The notes under the pieces are model-generated. The model was not told the origin of the DNA, did not search any database, and saw nothing but the letters and a program-made list of their open reading frames with translations. Positions 19,594 to 28,823 of a DNA stretch of 64,000 nucleotides are shown here, piece by piece (the stretch's first letter is position 1; each line of letters begins with the position of its first letter). This DNA is from Luteibacter sp. SG786. Lineage in GTDB: Bacteria; Pseudomonadota; Gammaproteobacteria; Xanthomonadales; Rhodanobacteraceae. The stretch spans positions 2,037,063 to 2,101,062 of the forward strand of contig NZ_JAAOYX010000001.1 in assembly GCF_011759605.1 (NCBI RefSeq). The letters run 5' to 3'. Made by a program: the position numbers and the translations under genes.

Positions 19594-20619
19594 TCACGCC
19601 ACGGCGGCGACGGGCTGGAACTTCGACATCGGCACGCCGAGCCACTCCAGCGCGGTGCCATGGAAGAGGCGCGCCCGTTCCGTCTCGTCCAGGCCAAGGG
19701 CCTCGATACCGCTGCCGGGTTCCTGCTCGCCCAGCGGGAACGGATAGTCGGTGCCGAGCATCACCCGGTCGCTGCCTGCGGTGGCAAGCAGATAGCGCAG
19801 CGCTGCATCGTCGTGCACGCAGGAGTCGAAGTAGAGGCGCGACAGGTACTCGCGCGGATTGCGCGCGTTGTCGGTTGCGACGAGGTCGGGGCGCATGCGG
19901 AAACCGTGTTCGATGCGGCCGATGGAATACGGAAAGCTGCCGCCGCCGTGGGCGAGCATGACCCTTAGCGAGGGCAGGCGTTCCAGCACGCCGCCGAAGA
20001 TCAACGCGCAGGCCGCTCGCGATTGTTCGGCGGGCATGCCCACCAGCCACGGCAGCCAGTACTTGGGCATCGAATCGGCGCCCATCATGTCCCACGGGTG
20101 CACGAGGATCGCCGCGCCGAGGTCGGCGGCCGCCTCGAAGAACGGGAACAGCTCGGGTGCGTCCAGGTTCCACGCATTGCAATGCGACCCGATCTGCACG
20201 CCTTGCAGACCCAGTTCGTCAATGCAGCGCTCCATTTCGCGGATCGCGAGCGAGGGCGATTGCAGCGGCACGGTGCCGATGCCCGCGTAGTGGCGGGGGT
20301 GGGCCTCGCAGACCGCGGCCATGGCGTCGTTGAGATGCGTGTGCAGCTCCAGGGCCTGGTGGCCCTTGGCCCAGTACGAGAACATCACGGGAACGGTCGA
20401 GACCACCTGCACGCCCACGCCGAAGCGCGCGTAGTCGGCGATGCGATGCTCCGCATCGAACGCGGATTCCCATACCTCCCGGAAGAACTTCCCGTCCTTG
20501 TAGATGCGGTGGTGGCCGCTGGAATGGGTCATCACGGGGAAGCGCTCGTCACCGTAGCGGGCGGCGAGATCGGGCCAGTCGCGGGGCAGAATGTGCGCGT
20601 GGGTGTCGATCTTGAGCAT
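19594..20619 (-). CDS. 2-amino-3-carboxymuconate-6-semialdehyde decarboxylase (ACMSD)
   Basis: A 341-residue amidohydrolase-2 family protein. The metal site starts with KIDTHAHILP; further signatures are VHPWDMMG, LAHGGGSFPY and MLGTDYPFPLGE. ACMSD removes CO2 from the product of 3-hydroxyanthranilate dioxygenase and so steers the kynurenine pathway away from quinolinate/NAD toward 2-aminomuconate and catabolism. The close link to kynU supports this over other members such as isoorotate or gamma-resorcylate decarboxylases. The dioxygenase and kynurenine monooxygenase genes are not in the window. Confidence 0.88.
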   Translation of the reverse strand: MLKIDTHAHILPRDWPDLAARYGDERFPVMTHSSGHHRIYKDGKFFREVWESAFDAEHRIADYARFGVGVQVVSTVPVMFSYWAKGHQALELHTHLNDAMAAVCEAHPRHYAGIGTVPLQSPSLAIREMERCIDELGLQGVQIGSHCNAWNLDAPELFPFFEAAADLGAAILVHPWDMMGADSMPKYWLPWLVGMPAEQSRAACALIFGGVLERLPSLRVMLAHGGGSFPYSIGRIEHGFRMRPDLVATDNARNPREYLSRLYFDSCVHDDAALRYLLATAGSDRVMLGTDYPFPLGEQEPGSGIEALGLDETERARLFHGTALEWLGVPMSKFQPVAAVA

Positions 20620-20687
20620 GGGCCCGAGTGTACCGCCGGCCGCGCGCGGGGGCCTCTCGCGGTGCAGCAAGCGGCCCGTTGCGAGCG

Positions 20688-22757
20688 TTACGCCGGCGCG
20701 CTGGAGCGCCGGTTCACCACGTGCGCGATCGTGTCCACGTTGTCGGTCAGGCGGTCGGTGAGGCGCGCCACCGCTTCGGCGAAGCCGCGATCTTTCTCAC
20801 GCGCCAGCGATTCGACCAGCGCGCGCTGGTGTTCGCGCAGGGCGGGCGGCATGGCGACGGCCTCGGCTCGGGTCAGCGCCTCGGCCTGGGCACGCAGGGC
20901 CGTTGCCGCTTCGTGGATGAACGCGCCCACCTGGGGCCATGCCTCGGGCACGTCGCCGACGTCGATGAGGGACTCCAATGCCATGGCCGTTCGCGCGAGT
21001 CGGTTGCCGTTCGCGTAGAGGGTTTCGGCCAGTTCCGCCAGCACGGCGGGTGTGCCCGGTTCGGCCAGCATGCGGTCGATCGACGCCTGTGCGTTCGTGC
21101 GCGCGGTGCGCGTGGCTGCGCGCACCTCGTGACGCCTGCGGCTGTCGGCCGGAGCCACCAGCGCTTCCAGGTAATTCGCATAGGCGCCGAGCATGTCCGA
21201 GAGCGCACTGCGGGCCCGGTGCCGTTCCCAGGTCGGCCAGAGCACGTAGGCGAGCAAAGCCAGGCCGCTGCCGAGCGCCGTGTTGAGCACGCGGTCGGAC
21301 ATCGCGGAGAACGGATCGACGCCCTCGAAAGAGAGGAGCACCACCACCGTGCCGGTCAGCCCTGCCACGGCGATGCCATAGTGCGCGCCGGCCAGGTAGC
21401 GGAAGCCGAGGCAGAGCACGCCCATCACCGCCACGTGTGCCCAGACCACGTCCGGGGTGAGCCGGAGCACGAGGGTGGTGAGCATGAGGCCGAGCACGGT
21501 GCCCACCACGCGGAGGAGGCCGAAATTGAAGGTGGCGGCGAAATCGGGGCGCAGGACGATCGCCGCCGTCATCGGCAGCCAGTAGCCGTGCGGCAACGAG
21601 AAATAGCGGGACACGGCGAACGCGAGGGTGAGCACCACGGCGCAGCGCACCGCATGCCGGAAGGCCACCGAGTGCGGCGTGAGGTTCGCGCGCAGCGTGG
21701 ACAGGGCGGAGGCGCTGCGCAATGTCTCCGGCAGGGCGGTTTCGGCGCGCTGCGCGCGCAGCTCGCCGCGCGAGCCGGCCCAGTTCGTGTTGCGCACGGC
21801 GGCGGCGAGCTGTCCCGAGAGGGCGTGGATGTGTGCGCCCAGCTCGGTGGGGCTTCCACCCGAGCGCAGCGCCCGCTCGCTGGCCTGCAAGGTGGCAAGC
21901 GCGCGCTCGGCGCGCTGCGGCGGTTCGGCCGCATCCAGTGCATCGGCCGTGGCGGCCAGCACCCGGGCAGCGTCATTGCGGAACATCTCGCCCATGCCGT
22001 CGCGGGCCGTGTCCAGCACCTCCATGGCGATGAGTTCGAGACGGATGCGCTCCGCGAGCTCCAGCAGCACGCGGAACGCCTCCATGGCGCGCCCCCGGGC
22101 ATGGTGGCGTCCGAGCAGGGTCATCTGCAGCGCGTCCATGGCGTCGGTGAGCGCCGGAGCCTCGGCATCGTGGTGCTGCTTGCGCGCCAGGGCGGCCAGC
22201 CCGCGATACACGGTGGCAAGCGCCATGCGCTCGGGCCGGTAGCGTTGCAGCGGCCATTCCGCGACGGAGAACGCGGCCAGCAACATGCCGCCGGCGAAGA
22301 TCAGCCCGCCACCCGCGAACGCACCGGCGAGGCTGGTGGGCGTGGCGGCGGTGATCACGAGCAGGAGCATGCTTGTCATGCCCACGCGTGCGATATCGGG
22401 GCCGAACACCACCAGCAAACCGCCGAAGAAACCGCAGATGGCGCAGGCCACCGACATCGGCAGGACGAGGTTGCCGATAGAGAAGCCCACCAGGGACGCG
22501 GCACCCGCGGCGAGGGCCGCGAGGAAAAGGCGGCTGAGGCGCTGCTGGTAGGGCCCCGGCTGGTCCGAGAACATCGTGTCGAGCGCGCCGGCGGCGATGC
22601 CGATGCCCACCTGCGGATAGCCCCACATCAAGCCGAGCGCGAGCGGCAGGATCACTGCCGCCGTGTTTCGCAGCGCCACCCGCAGGGGGACGTCGGGTCG
22701 CTTCGTCCGGATCAACGTACCGATGACGCTGGCGCGGAACGAATAGCCGTTGCTCAT
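20688..22757 (-). CDS. FUSC-family inner-membrane protein (YccS/AaeB-like)
   Basis: A 689-residue protein with two membrane blocks: an N-terminal set of helices (AVILPLALGLMWGYPQVGIG; LSRLFLAALAAGAASLVGFS; MSVACAICGFFGGLLVVFG) and a second set from about residue 360 (RCAVVLTLAFAVSRYFSLPH; LPMTAAIVLRPDFAATFNFG), each followed by a soluble helical part. This is the fusaric-acid-resistance (FUSC) arrangement of proteins that export aromatic carboxylates. Being next to the kynurenine genes it could pump anthranilate-type acids, but it has its own 130-base upstream region. Confidence 0.85.
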   Translation of the reverse strand: MSNGYSFRASVIGTLIRTKRPDVPLRVALRNTAAVILPLALGLMWGYPQVGIGIAAGALDTMFSDQPGPYQQRLSRLFLAALAAGAASLVGFSIGNLVLPMSVACAICGFFGGLLVVFGPDIARVGMTSMLLLVITAATPTSLAGAFAGGGLIFAGGMLLAAFSVAEWPLQRYRPERMALATVYRGLAALARKQHHDAEAPALTDAMDALQMTLLGRHHARGRAMEAFRVLLELAERIRLELIAMEVLDTARDGMGEMFRNDAARVLAATADALDAAEPPQRAERALATLQASERALRSGGSPTELGAHIHALSGQLAAAVRNTNWAGSRGELRAQRAETALPETLRSASALSTLRANLTPHSVAFRHAVRCAVVLTLAFAVSRYFSLPHGYWLPMTAAIVLRPDFAATFNFGLLRVVGTVLGLMLTTLVLRLTPDVVWAHVAVMGVLCLGFRYLAGAHYGIAVAGLTGTVVVLLSFEGVDPFSAMSDRVLNTALGSGLALLAYVLWPTWERHRARSALSDMLGAYANYLEALVAPADSRRRHEVRAATRTARTNAQASIDRMLAEPGTPAVLAELAETLYANGNRLARTAMALESLIDVGDVPEAWPQVGAFIHEAATALRAQAEALTRAEAVAMPPALREHQRALVESLAREKDRGFAEAVARLTDRLTDNVDTIAHVVNRRSSAPA

Positions 22758-22773
22758 GGCATTAGAGTAAAGC

Positions 22774-22883
22774 GTGAAGAGTGAACCGTGAACCGTGAAC
22801 CGTAAACAGTAAACAGTGAACCGTAAACCGTAAACCGAAAGTGCGACGGCTCTTAGGCTTACGGTTCACGGTTCACGGTTCAC
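22774..22883. repeat. Heptanucleotide tandem repeat with inverted partner array
   Basis: Nine 7-base units of the form GTRAACM (GTGAACC, GTAAACA, GTAAACC, one GTGAAGA) run from 22774 to 22836. After 26 bases, three units of the reverse complement GGTTCAC follow (22863-22883). The opposed arrays can fold into a long hairpin. It fills the space between efpL and the FUSC gene and looks like a variable-number tandem repeat. Confidence 0.85.
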
Positions 22884-22888
22884 GCACC

Positions 22889-23452
22889 TCACGCGCGCCC
22901 TGCAAACTCGCCGGTGAGGGTGTTCACCGTGACTTTTTCCCCGGTGGTGATGTATTCCGGCACCTGCACTTCGATGCCGGTGCTGAGCTTGGCGGGCTTC
23001 GTGCGCTTGGTGGCGCTGGCGCCCTTCAGTTCCGGTGCCGTGTCGGCGACCGTGAGCACGACCGAGGTGGGCACCTGGAGGCCGACCGGTGCGTCGTCGA
23101 TCACCTGCACGTAGTAGCCCTCCATGTCTTCCACGATATAGCCGGCGTTGTCGCCGATCACCTCGGGGCCGAGGATGTACTGCGTGTAATCCTCGTCGTC
23201 CATGAAGACAAAGTTGTCGCCGTCCATATAGGAGAACTTCGCCTGGCGGCGGGTGAGTTCGACTTCCTTCAGTTCGTCGTCGGCACGCAGGCTGAGGTCG
23301 AACTTGCGATTGCCCGGGATGGAGTAGAGCGTGAAGCGGAACGTGACGTTGCCGCCGCGTGCGGTGGGGGCGCTGCGCTCGATGTCGCGCACCTGATACA
23401 CCGTGCCGTCGTTTTCGACCACGTTACCTTTCTTGACTTCGGATGCTTTCAT
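22889..23452 (-). CDS. yeiP: Elongation factor P-like protein EfpL (YeiP type)
   Basis: A 187-residue three-domain EF-P paralogue. Domain I has the loop SAPTARGGN with Arg32 at the tip where EF-P has the modified lysine; this arginine loop marks EfpL/Yei[21 protein letters not shown] and the C-terminal [18 protein letters not shown] are conserved. EF-P family proteins bind ribosomes stalled at proline or similar motifs; EfpL acts without lysine modification. No canonical efp or modification gene (epmAB) is seen here. Confidence 0.9.
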   Translation of the reverse strand: MKASEVKKGNVVENDGTVYQVRDIERSAPTARGGNVTFRFTLYSIPGNRKFDLSLRADDELKEVELTRRQAKFSYMDGDNFVFMDDEDYTQYILGPEVIGDNAGYIVEDMEGYYVQVIDDAPVGLQVPTSVVLTVADTAPELKGASATKRTKPAKLSTGIEVQVPEYITTGEKVTVNTLTGEFAGRA

Positions 23453-23489
23453 GGCTGTTCGACTTCGTGTCGTGTGGTTTGAGGGTTGA

Positions 23490-24257
23490 TTACTTCGGCG
23501 CGAGACGCACGGCGCCGTCGAGGCGGATCGTTTCGCCGTTGAGGTAACGGCTGGCGAGGATGAAGGCCACGGTGTCGGCGAATTCTTCCGGCTTGCCCAG
23601 GCGTGACGGGAACGGGATGGAGGCGGACAGCGACTCCTGCACCTGCGGCGGCATGCCGTCGACCATGGGGGTCCAGAAGATACCCGGCGCGATGGTGTTC
23701 ACGCGGATGCCGAAGCGGGCGAGTTCGCGCGCCATCGGCAGGGTCATGCCCACGACACCGCCCTTGGAGGCGGAATAGGCGGCCTGGCCGATCTGCCCTT
23801 CGTAGGCGGCCACGGAGGCAGTATTCACGATCACGCCGCGCTCGCCGTCATCGCCAGCCGGGTTTGCCTGCATCAGCTGGGCCGCGGCCTTGGCCACGTT
23901 GAAGCTGCCGACGAGGTTCACCATGACCGTGGTGGAGAAGTTGGCCAGTGGCATGGCGCCTTCCTTGCCGAGCACGCGGCCGGCGCCCAGGATGCCCGCG
24001 CAGTTGATCACGGCGTTCAGCCCGCCCATCGCTTCGCTCGCTGCGGCGACGTTCGCGGCGACGCCTTCCTCCGAGGTGACATCGGTGCGATGGAACGAGG
24101 CGTTGGCACCCAGCGCCGCGGCGGCCGCCTGGCCCTTTTCCTCGTTCACGTCGAAGAGCGCCACCTTGGCACCCGCCGCGACGAGACGCTGGGCGACGGC
24201 GTGACCCAGACCGGATGCGCCGCCGGTGATGACGGCCCTGACCTGTTCGAGCTGCAT
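23490..24257 (-). CDS. Short-chain dehydrogenase, 3-hydroxyacyl-CoA dehydrogenase type 2-like
   Basis: A 255-residue SDR. The NAD motif is TGGASGLG, with NCAGI and the catalytic Ser...YSASK ([20 protein letters not shown]); the C-terminus [21 protein letters not shown] is typical of the HSD17B10/type II 3-hydroxyacyl-CoA dehydrogenases that act on branched short-chain acyl-CoAs. That role fits the leucine breakdown genes upstream. The ATG at 24257 is preferred over an ATG 11 codons earlier. It lies 37 bases before efpL and could share its message. Confidence 0.88.
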   Translation of the reverse strand: MQLEQVRAVITGGASGLGHAVAQRLVAAGAKVALFDVNEEKGQAAAAALGANASFHRTDVTSEEGVAANVAAASEAMGGLNAVINCAGILGAGRVLGKEGAMPLANFSTTVMVNLVGSFNVAKAAAQLMQANPAGDDGERGVIVNTASVAAYEGQIGQAAYSASKGGVVGMTLPMARELARFGIRVNTIAPGIFWTPMVDGMPPQVQESLSASIPFPSRLGKPEEFADTVAFILASRYLNGETIRLDGAVRLAPK

Positions 24258-24300
24258 GGAAACTCCGCTTTGCGAATGGCAAAGAAGCACATGTTAGCGG

Positions 24301-24326
24301 GTAGGAGCGCGCAGGGCGCGCTTCTA
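24301..24326. repeat. Short GTAG-type REP-like hairpin over a stop codon
   Basis: GTAGGAGCGCGC and GCGCGCTTCTAC form a 12-base stem (one G-T position) around two to three bases. The right end contains the stop codon of the acetyltransferase gene at 24324-24326. GTAG-headed hairpins of this kind are common REP units in xanthomonads. Confidence 0.65.
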
Positions 24327-24896
24327 CCGGGAAGAGGCCAGCACGCTTGCCAGTGCCGGCGTCCCGATCAGGTCGGCGAACGGAACCACCGGCGGCGGTG
24401 GGTTGGCCGGTTCGGAGAGGAACAGGCTCCATACGCCTACGTCCCACCAGCGGTCGAGCTTGTAACCCGCCTTCGGCCAGACGCCTGCCGGCTTGAAGCC
24501 CATGGCTTCATGCATCGCCACGCTCGCATCGCCCGGCAGCGTGATGACCCCGACCGCCTGGTTGATGCCTTGCAGTCGCATGGTCTCCAGCAGCGCGCCA
24601 TAGAGGCGGCGGGCGATACCGCGCCGGCGTGTCTTCTCGTGCACGTAGATGGAGGTTTCGGCGACCCAGTCGTACGCCGCGCGTTCGCGGAAGCGTCCCG
24701 CGTAGGCATAGGCCAGCACCTCGCCGCCTTCTTCCCATACGAGCCAGGGATGGTTGGCCAGCCGGGCGCGGATACGATCGGCCATGGCGTCGTCGCCGGG
24801 GGGCGATGTTTCGAACGTGATCGCGCTCGATTCGACGACGGGTGCGTAGATCGCGTGGCAGGCGCCGGCATCGGATGCGACAGCGACGCGGATCAC
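24324..24896 (-). CDS. GNAT acetyltransferase, phosphinothricin/MnaT-like
   Basis: A 190-residue GNAT protein. VESSAITFETSPP and VAETSIYVHEKTRRRGIARRL (acetyl-CoA pyrophosphate loop) are as in the phosphinothricin/L-amino-acid N-acetyltransferases, which acetylate amines such as methionine sulfone analogues. The GTG start at 24896 overlaps the stop of the upstream double-GNAT gene (GTGA). The stop lies inside a REP-like hairpin. Confidence 0.85.
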   Translation of the reverse strand: MIRVAVASDAGACHAIYAPVVESSAITFETSPPGDDAMADRIRARLANHPWLVWEEGGEVLAYAYAGRFRERAAYDWVAETSIYVHEKTRRRGIARRLYGALLETMRLQGINQAVGVITLPGDASVAMHEAMGFKPAGVWPKAGYKLDRWWDVGVWSLFLSEPANPPPPVVPFADLIGTPALASVLASSR

Positions 24897-25864
24897 AGGC
24901 TTTTCTCCATGAAGATGCTCGACGCGCTGGCGCGATAGTCGCCGAACGGGCGGCAGCGGCGATAGCCCGCGCGCTCGTAGAGTTCGATGGACTCGGTCTG
25001 CGCCGGGCCCGTTTCCAGCTTCACGGTCTTGCCGCCTGCCGAGAGCACCTGCTGTTCCAGCGCTTCGAGCATCTGCTTGCCCAGGCCCATGCCGCGGCAT
25101 GCGGGCAGCACGTACATGTATTTGAGTTCCACGTACTCGCCGTGATCCACGGCGGCTCCGCAGGCCAGAGGGAGGCCGTCGACGCGGGCGGTCATGAAGG
25201 TGGTGTGCGGCTGACGAAGGCTCTCGACCCCGACGGAAGGCGGCGGCAGGTGGCGGTCGAGGTCGGAAAGGTAACCGTGCAGTTGTTCGATCAGCGGGAG
25301 CACGTCCGGCCGGCCGGGGTCGTCGACGGCGAATACCAGCGACGGCGGTGGAGGCGCGACGGTGAGATCCCCGTCGTTGAGGCTGCGCAGGAAAAAGCGA
25401 TCGCAGGCGAAGTGCCCCGTGCCGCCCATGGGGGCGTCGATACGCGTGAAGCCGTGGCGCAGGTAAAGGGCCTGGGCCGCGTCCATGCCCGTCAGCGTTT
25501 CGAGGTAGCAGCGTGAGAACCCCGCACGGCGCGCGGCGTCGAGACAGCGGCGCAGGAGCTGCGATGCGGCGCCCGTGCCGCGCGCTTCGGGAAGGAAATA
25601 CATCTTGCGCAGTTCGCAGGTTTCCTCGTCGCCGCCTTCCAGCGGGGCCATGCCTCCGCCACCGACGGCGCGGCCGTTCATCTCCACGACGAAATAGGCC
25701 GTGCGTGGTCGCGAGTAGGCAGCCGACATGGCGTCCACCTCCGCGTCGTGGATGGCGAAGCCAGGGCCGTCGGCGCCGAACTCGGGCATGACGGTGCGTA
25801 TGACGGCGGCGATGTCGGCATCGTCGCGCGGTTCGATGGGGCGGATGAGGTAGTCGGCAGGCAT
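24893..25864 (-). CDS. Tandem GNAT-domain acetyltransferase
   Basis: A 323-residue protein with two GNAT domains. Domain 1 (about residues 1-160) has LRKMYFLPEARGTGAASQLL; domain 2 (about 175-323) has LKYMYVLPACRGMGLGKQML. In both, the R/Q-x-x-G-x-G/A acetyl-CoA loop follows a KMYFLP-type strand. Substrates are unknown. ATGs at 25873 and 25864 are both possible; neither has a clear ribosome site. It follows the HMG-CoA lyase gene after 53 bases on the same strand. Confidence 0.8.
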   Translation of the reverse strand: MPADYLIRPIEPRDDADIAAVIRTVMPEFGADGPGFAIHDAEVDAMSAAYSRPRTAYFVVEMNGRAVGGGGMAPLEGGDEETCELRKMYFLPEARGTGAASQLLRRCLDAARRAGFSRCYLETLTGMDAAQALYLRHGFTRIDAPMGGTGHFACDRFFLRSLNDGDLTVAPPPPSLVFAVDDPGRPDVLPLIEQLHGYLSDLDRHLPPPSVGVESLRQPHTTFMTARVDGLPLACGAAVDHGEYVELKYMYVLPACRGMGLGKQMLEALEQQVLSAGGKTVKLETGPAQTESIELYERAGYRRCRPFGDYRASASSIFMEKSL

Positions 25865-25917
25865 GGAACCCATGCTGCCATGGATGCCGGCGATGGAGGG
25901 AGCCCCATCGCCCACAG

Positions 25918-26817
25918 TCAGGCGGCGGTGCGCGCCCGGGTCACACGGCTGGCGGTGGGCTTGCCCAGCTGGCCGGCAAGCCACGCGCCCGTTTCCACCA
26001 GGCGGTCGAGATCGACGCCGGTCGTCATGCCCATGCCGTGCAGCATGTACACCACGTCCTCGCTGGCCACGTTGCCCGTGGCTCCCTTCGCATAAGGGCA
26101 GCCACCCGTGCCGGACACCGCGCTGTCCACCACGCGCACGCCTTCTTCGAGACAGGCGAGGATATTGGCGAGGGCCTGGCCGTAGGTGTCGTGGAAATGG
26201 ACGGCAAGGGCCGCCATCGGCACCTCGGCCGCCACCGCGCGTAGCATGGCGCGCGCCTTCGCGGGCGTGCCGACGCCGATCGTGTCGCCCAGGGATACTT
26301 CGTGGCAGCCCAGCTCGTGCAGGCGGCGCGCCACCCGCACCACGTCCGCGACCGGTACGTCGCCCTGGTACGGACAGCCGAGCACCGTGGAAACATAGCC
26401 GCGGACCGCCACGCCGTCGGCCCGCGCCTGTTCGAGTACAGGCACGAACCGGTCGATGGACTCGTCGATCGATGCGTTGACGTTCTTGCGGTTGAACGCC
26501 TCGGAGGCTGCCGTGAATACGGCGACTTCGCCGGCGCCTACTTCCCGGGCGCGCTCGTAGCCCTGCAGATTCGGCACCAGCACCGGGTACGCCACGCCGG
26601 GCGCCTTGCGGATGCCGCGGAACACTTCGGCGGCATCGGCCAGCTGCGGCACCCACTTGGGGCTGACGAAGCTGGTGGCTTCGATGGTGGCCAGGCCCGT
26701 GTCGGACAGGCGGTCGATCAATTCGATCTTGATGGCTGCCGGCAGCATGGTTTTCTCATTCTGCAGGCCGTCGCGAGGACCGACTTCGACGATGCGGACG
26801 TGGTTCGACGAATTCAT
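25918..26817 (-). CDS. Hydroxymethylglutaryl-CoA lyase
   Basis: A 299-residue DRE-TIM metallolyase that splits HMG-CoA into acetoacetate and acetyl-CoA, the last step of leucine breakdown. Signatures are VGPRDGLQNE, VAVHFHDTYGQALAN in the form HFHDTYG (metal His pair), and the catalytic-cysteine loop GTGGCPYAKGATGN. It starts 11 bases after the methylcrotonyl-CoA carboxylase subunit gene. Confidence 0.95.
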   Translation of the reverse strand: MNSSNHVRIVEVGPRDGLQNEKTMLPAAIKIELIDRLSDTGLATIEATSFVSPKWVPQLADAAEVFRGIRKAPGVAYPVLVPNLQGYERAREVGAGEVAVFTAASEAFNRKNVNASIDESIDRFVPVLEQARADGVAVRGYVSTVLGCPYQGDVPVADVVRVARRLHELGCHEVSLGDTIGVGTPAKARAMLRAVAAEVPMAALAVHFHDTYGQALANILACLEEGVRVVDSAVSGTGGCPYAKGATGNVASEDVVYMLHGMGMTTGVDLDRLVETGAWLAGQLGKPTASRVTRARTAA

Positions 26818-26828
26818 GCGGGTTCCTG

Positions 26829-28823
26829 TCAGGCAGCTTCGACGAAACGAACGAGGACGGTGTCCGCGTCCACGAAATCGCCTTGCACCACCGAGATGGA
26901 CTCAATGCTGCCGGCGCGCGGCGCCTTCAAGGCCAGTTCCATTTTCATCGCTTCCATCACCAGGAGTTCCTGGCCTTCCTCCACGGCGTCGCCGGCGGCT
27001 GCACGAACCAGGACGATGCGGCCCGGCATGGGCGCCACCAGCTGCCGCGCCCCAGCGGTTTCCTCTCCCTGCCAGGCGAAGGCGGGCGCGCGCTCGAAGC
27101 CCCAGCGCCGGCCCTGGTCGTCATGCACGCGCACGCGGCCGCCGGACAGCGAAACGGGCACGCGTCGCGCGTGGTCGTCGAAGCGGGCGGAGAGCGTGTC
27201 GCCGTCGACGCGCGCGCCGGTCACGGTGCACGAGAGGTCACCCATGTGGAGCACATAGTCGCCCGCATGTCCGTGCGCATCGACCTCATGCCGACGACCG
27301 CCTTCCACCAGAGCCACTACGCGCTTCCCCGGATGCCCCAGGCGCCAGGCATCGGCGGCGCCCCAGGGCGAATGCGGATCGCCCGGCACGTTCCTCGCCG
27401 CGTTCTCGTCGGCGAGCAGCAGGGCGGTGGCCGCCGCGAAGCATTCGAGGTCGCCGGGTTCGGAGGAACCTGCAAGGAACTCGTCGAGGTGACGGTCGAG
27501 GTAGCCCGTGTCGATGCGCCCCTCGACCACGACGGGGTGGCGGGCCAGGCGTTCGAGGAACGCGACGTTGGACTTCGGCCCCACGATCTCCGTTTGCGCC
27601 AGGGCCTCGCGCAGACGCTCAAGTGCCTGCGCGCGGTCGCGGTCGTGCACGATGAGCTTCGCGATCATGGGGTCGTAGAAGATCGTCACCGTATCGCCGG
27701 CCACCACGCCGCCGTCGAGGCGGACATGGGCCGAGGCCGGTGGCAGGGTCAGCGCCACGAGCCGGCCGGAACCCGGCAGGAAGTTCGCTTCCGGGTCCTC
27801 GGCATAGAGACGCACCTCGATCGCATGGCCTTGCGCGCGGATCGCATCCTGCGCCAGCGGCAGCGGTTCGCCCGCCGCCACGCGCAATTGCCATTCCACG
27901 AGGTCGAGGCCGAGGGTTTCCTCGGTGACCGGATGCTCGACCTGGAGGCGGGTGTTCATTTCCATGAAGAAGAACTCGCCGTCCTGGCCCACGATGAACT
28001 CGACCGTGCCGGCGCCTACGTAGTTCACCGCGCGCGCGGCGGCGACAGCCGCGGCGCCCATGCGGGCGCGCCGCGCCTCGTCGAGGAAGGGCGACGGCGT
28101 TTCCTCCAGCACCTTCTGGTAACGCCGCTGTGCGGAGCACTCGCGCTCGTTGAGGTGGACGATGTTGCCGTGCGTGTCGCCGAACACCTGGAATTCGATG
28201 TGGCGGGGATGCTCGACGTAACGTTCGAGGATGACGCGCGTATCGCCGAACGCCCCCGCGGCCTCGCGCTGCGCCGAGGCGAGGGCTTCGTCGAACCCGG
28301 CGGCGTCGCGCACGATGCGCATGCCCTTTCCGCCACCGCCCGCCGCCGCCTTGATCATCAACGGGAAGCCTGTGCGCCGTGCCTCGGCCGCGAGGTGCGC
28401 GGGGTCCTGGTTCTCCCCGTGGTAACCCGGAACCAGCGGCACGGCATGGCGCTCCATGAGCGCTTTCGCCGCCGCCTTGGAACCCATGGCATCGATGCTC
28501 TCGGGTCGCGGGCCGATGAATGCGATGCCTGCTTCCGCGCAGGCCCGGGCGAAGCCGGTGTTCTCGGAGAGGAACCCGTAGCCGGGGTGGATCGCCTGCG
28601 CGCCGCTCCGTTTCGCCACCTCGATGATGGCGTCGCCGCGCAGGTAGGATTCCGCCGGCCGTGGGCCGCCGATGGGCCAGGCCTCGTCCGCCAGCCGCAC
28701 GTGCTGCGCGTCCGCGTCCGCGGCGGAATACACCGCGACGGTACGAATGCCGAGGCGCCGGCAGGTCCGGATCACGCGGCAGGCGATTTCGCCACGGTTG
28801 GCGATCAGAATGCAGTCGAACAT
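26829..28823 (-). CDS. Methylcrotonyl-CoA carboxylase biotin-carboxylase subunit
   Basis: A 664-residue biotin-dependent carboxylase alpha subunit. In order: biotin carboxylase N-domain (ILIANRGEIACRV), ATP-grasp (AAAGGGGKGMRIV), HIEFQVFGD, FMEMNTRLQVEHPVTE, and a C-terminal biotinyl domain with the lysine in VMEAMKMEL. Linkage to HMG-CoA lyase points to 3-methylcrotonyl-CoA rather than acetyl- or propionyl-CoA. The ATG at 28823 has GGGAG five bases upstream. The beta (carboxyltransferase) subunit and isovaleryl-CoA dehydrogenase are not in this run, unlike the usual liu clusters. Confidence 0.9.
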   Translation of the reverse strand: MFDCILIANRGEIACRVIRTCRRLGIRTVAVYSAADADAQHVRLADEAWPIGGPRPAESYLRGDAIIEVAKRSGAQAIHPGYGFLSENTGFARACAEAGIAFIGPRPESIDAMGSKAAAKALMERHAVPLVPGYHGENQDPAHLAAEARRTGFPLMIKAAAGGGGKGMRIVRDAAGFDEALASAQREAAGAFGDTRVILERYVEHPRHIEFQVFGDTHGNIVHLNERECSAQRRYQKVLEETPSPFLDEARRARMGAAAVAAARAVNYVGAGTVEFIVGQDGEFFFMEMNTRLQVEHPVTEETLGLDLVEWQLRVAAGEPLPLAQDAIRAQGHAIEVRLYAEDPEANFLPGSGRLVALTLPPASAHVRLDGGVVAGDTVTIFYDPMIAKLIVHDRDRAQALERLREALAQTEIVGPKSNVAFLERLARHPVVVEGRIDTGYLDRHLDEFLAGSSEPGDLECFAAATALLLADENAARNVPGDPHSPWGAADAWRLGHPGKRVVALVEGGRRHEVDAHGHAGDYVLHMGDLSCTVTGARVDGDTLSARFDDHARRVPVSLSGGRVRVHDDQGRRWGFERAPAFAWQGEETAGARQLVAPMPGRIVLVRAAAGDAVEEGQELLVMEAMKMELALKAPRAGSIESISVVQGDFVDADTVLVRFVEAA

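Noticed and set aside
20628-22784. 718-codon plus-strand open frame opposite the FUSC gene
   Set aside because: Composition (His/Arg/Gly-rich, no domains) is that of an antisense shadow in high-GC DNA; the minus strand encodes a clear membrane protein family.
22774-22883. Possible CRISPR array
   Set aside because: Units are 7 bases without unique spacers and the second array is inverted; it is a tandem repeat, not CRISPR.
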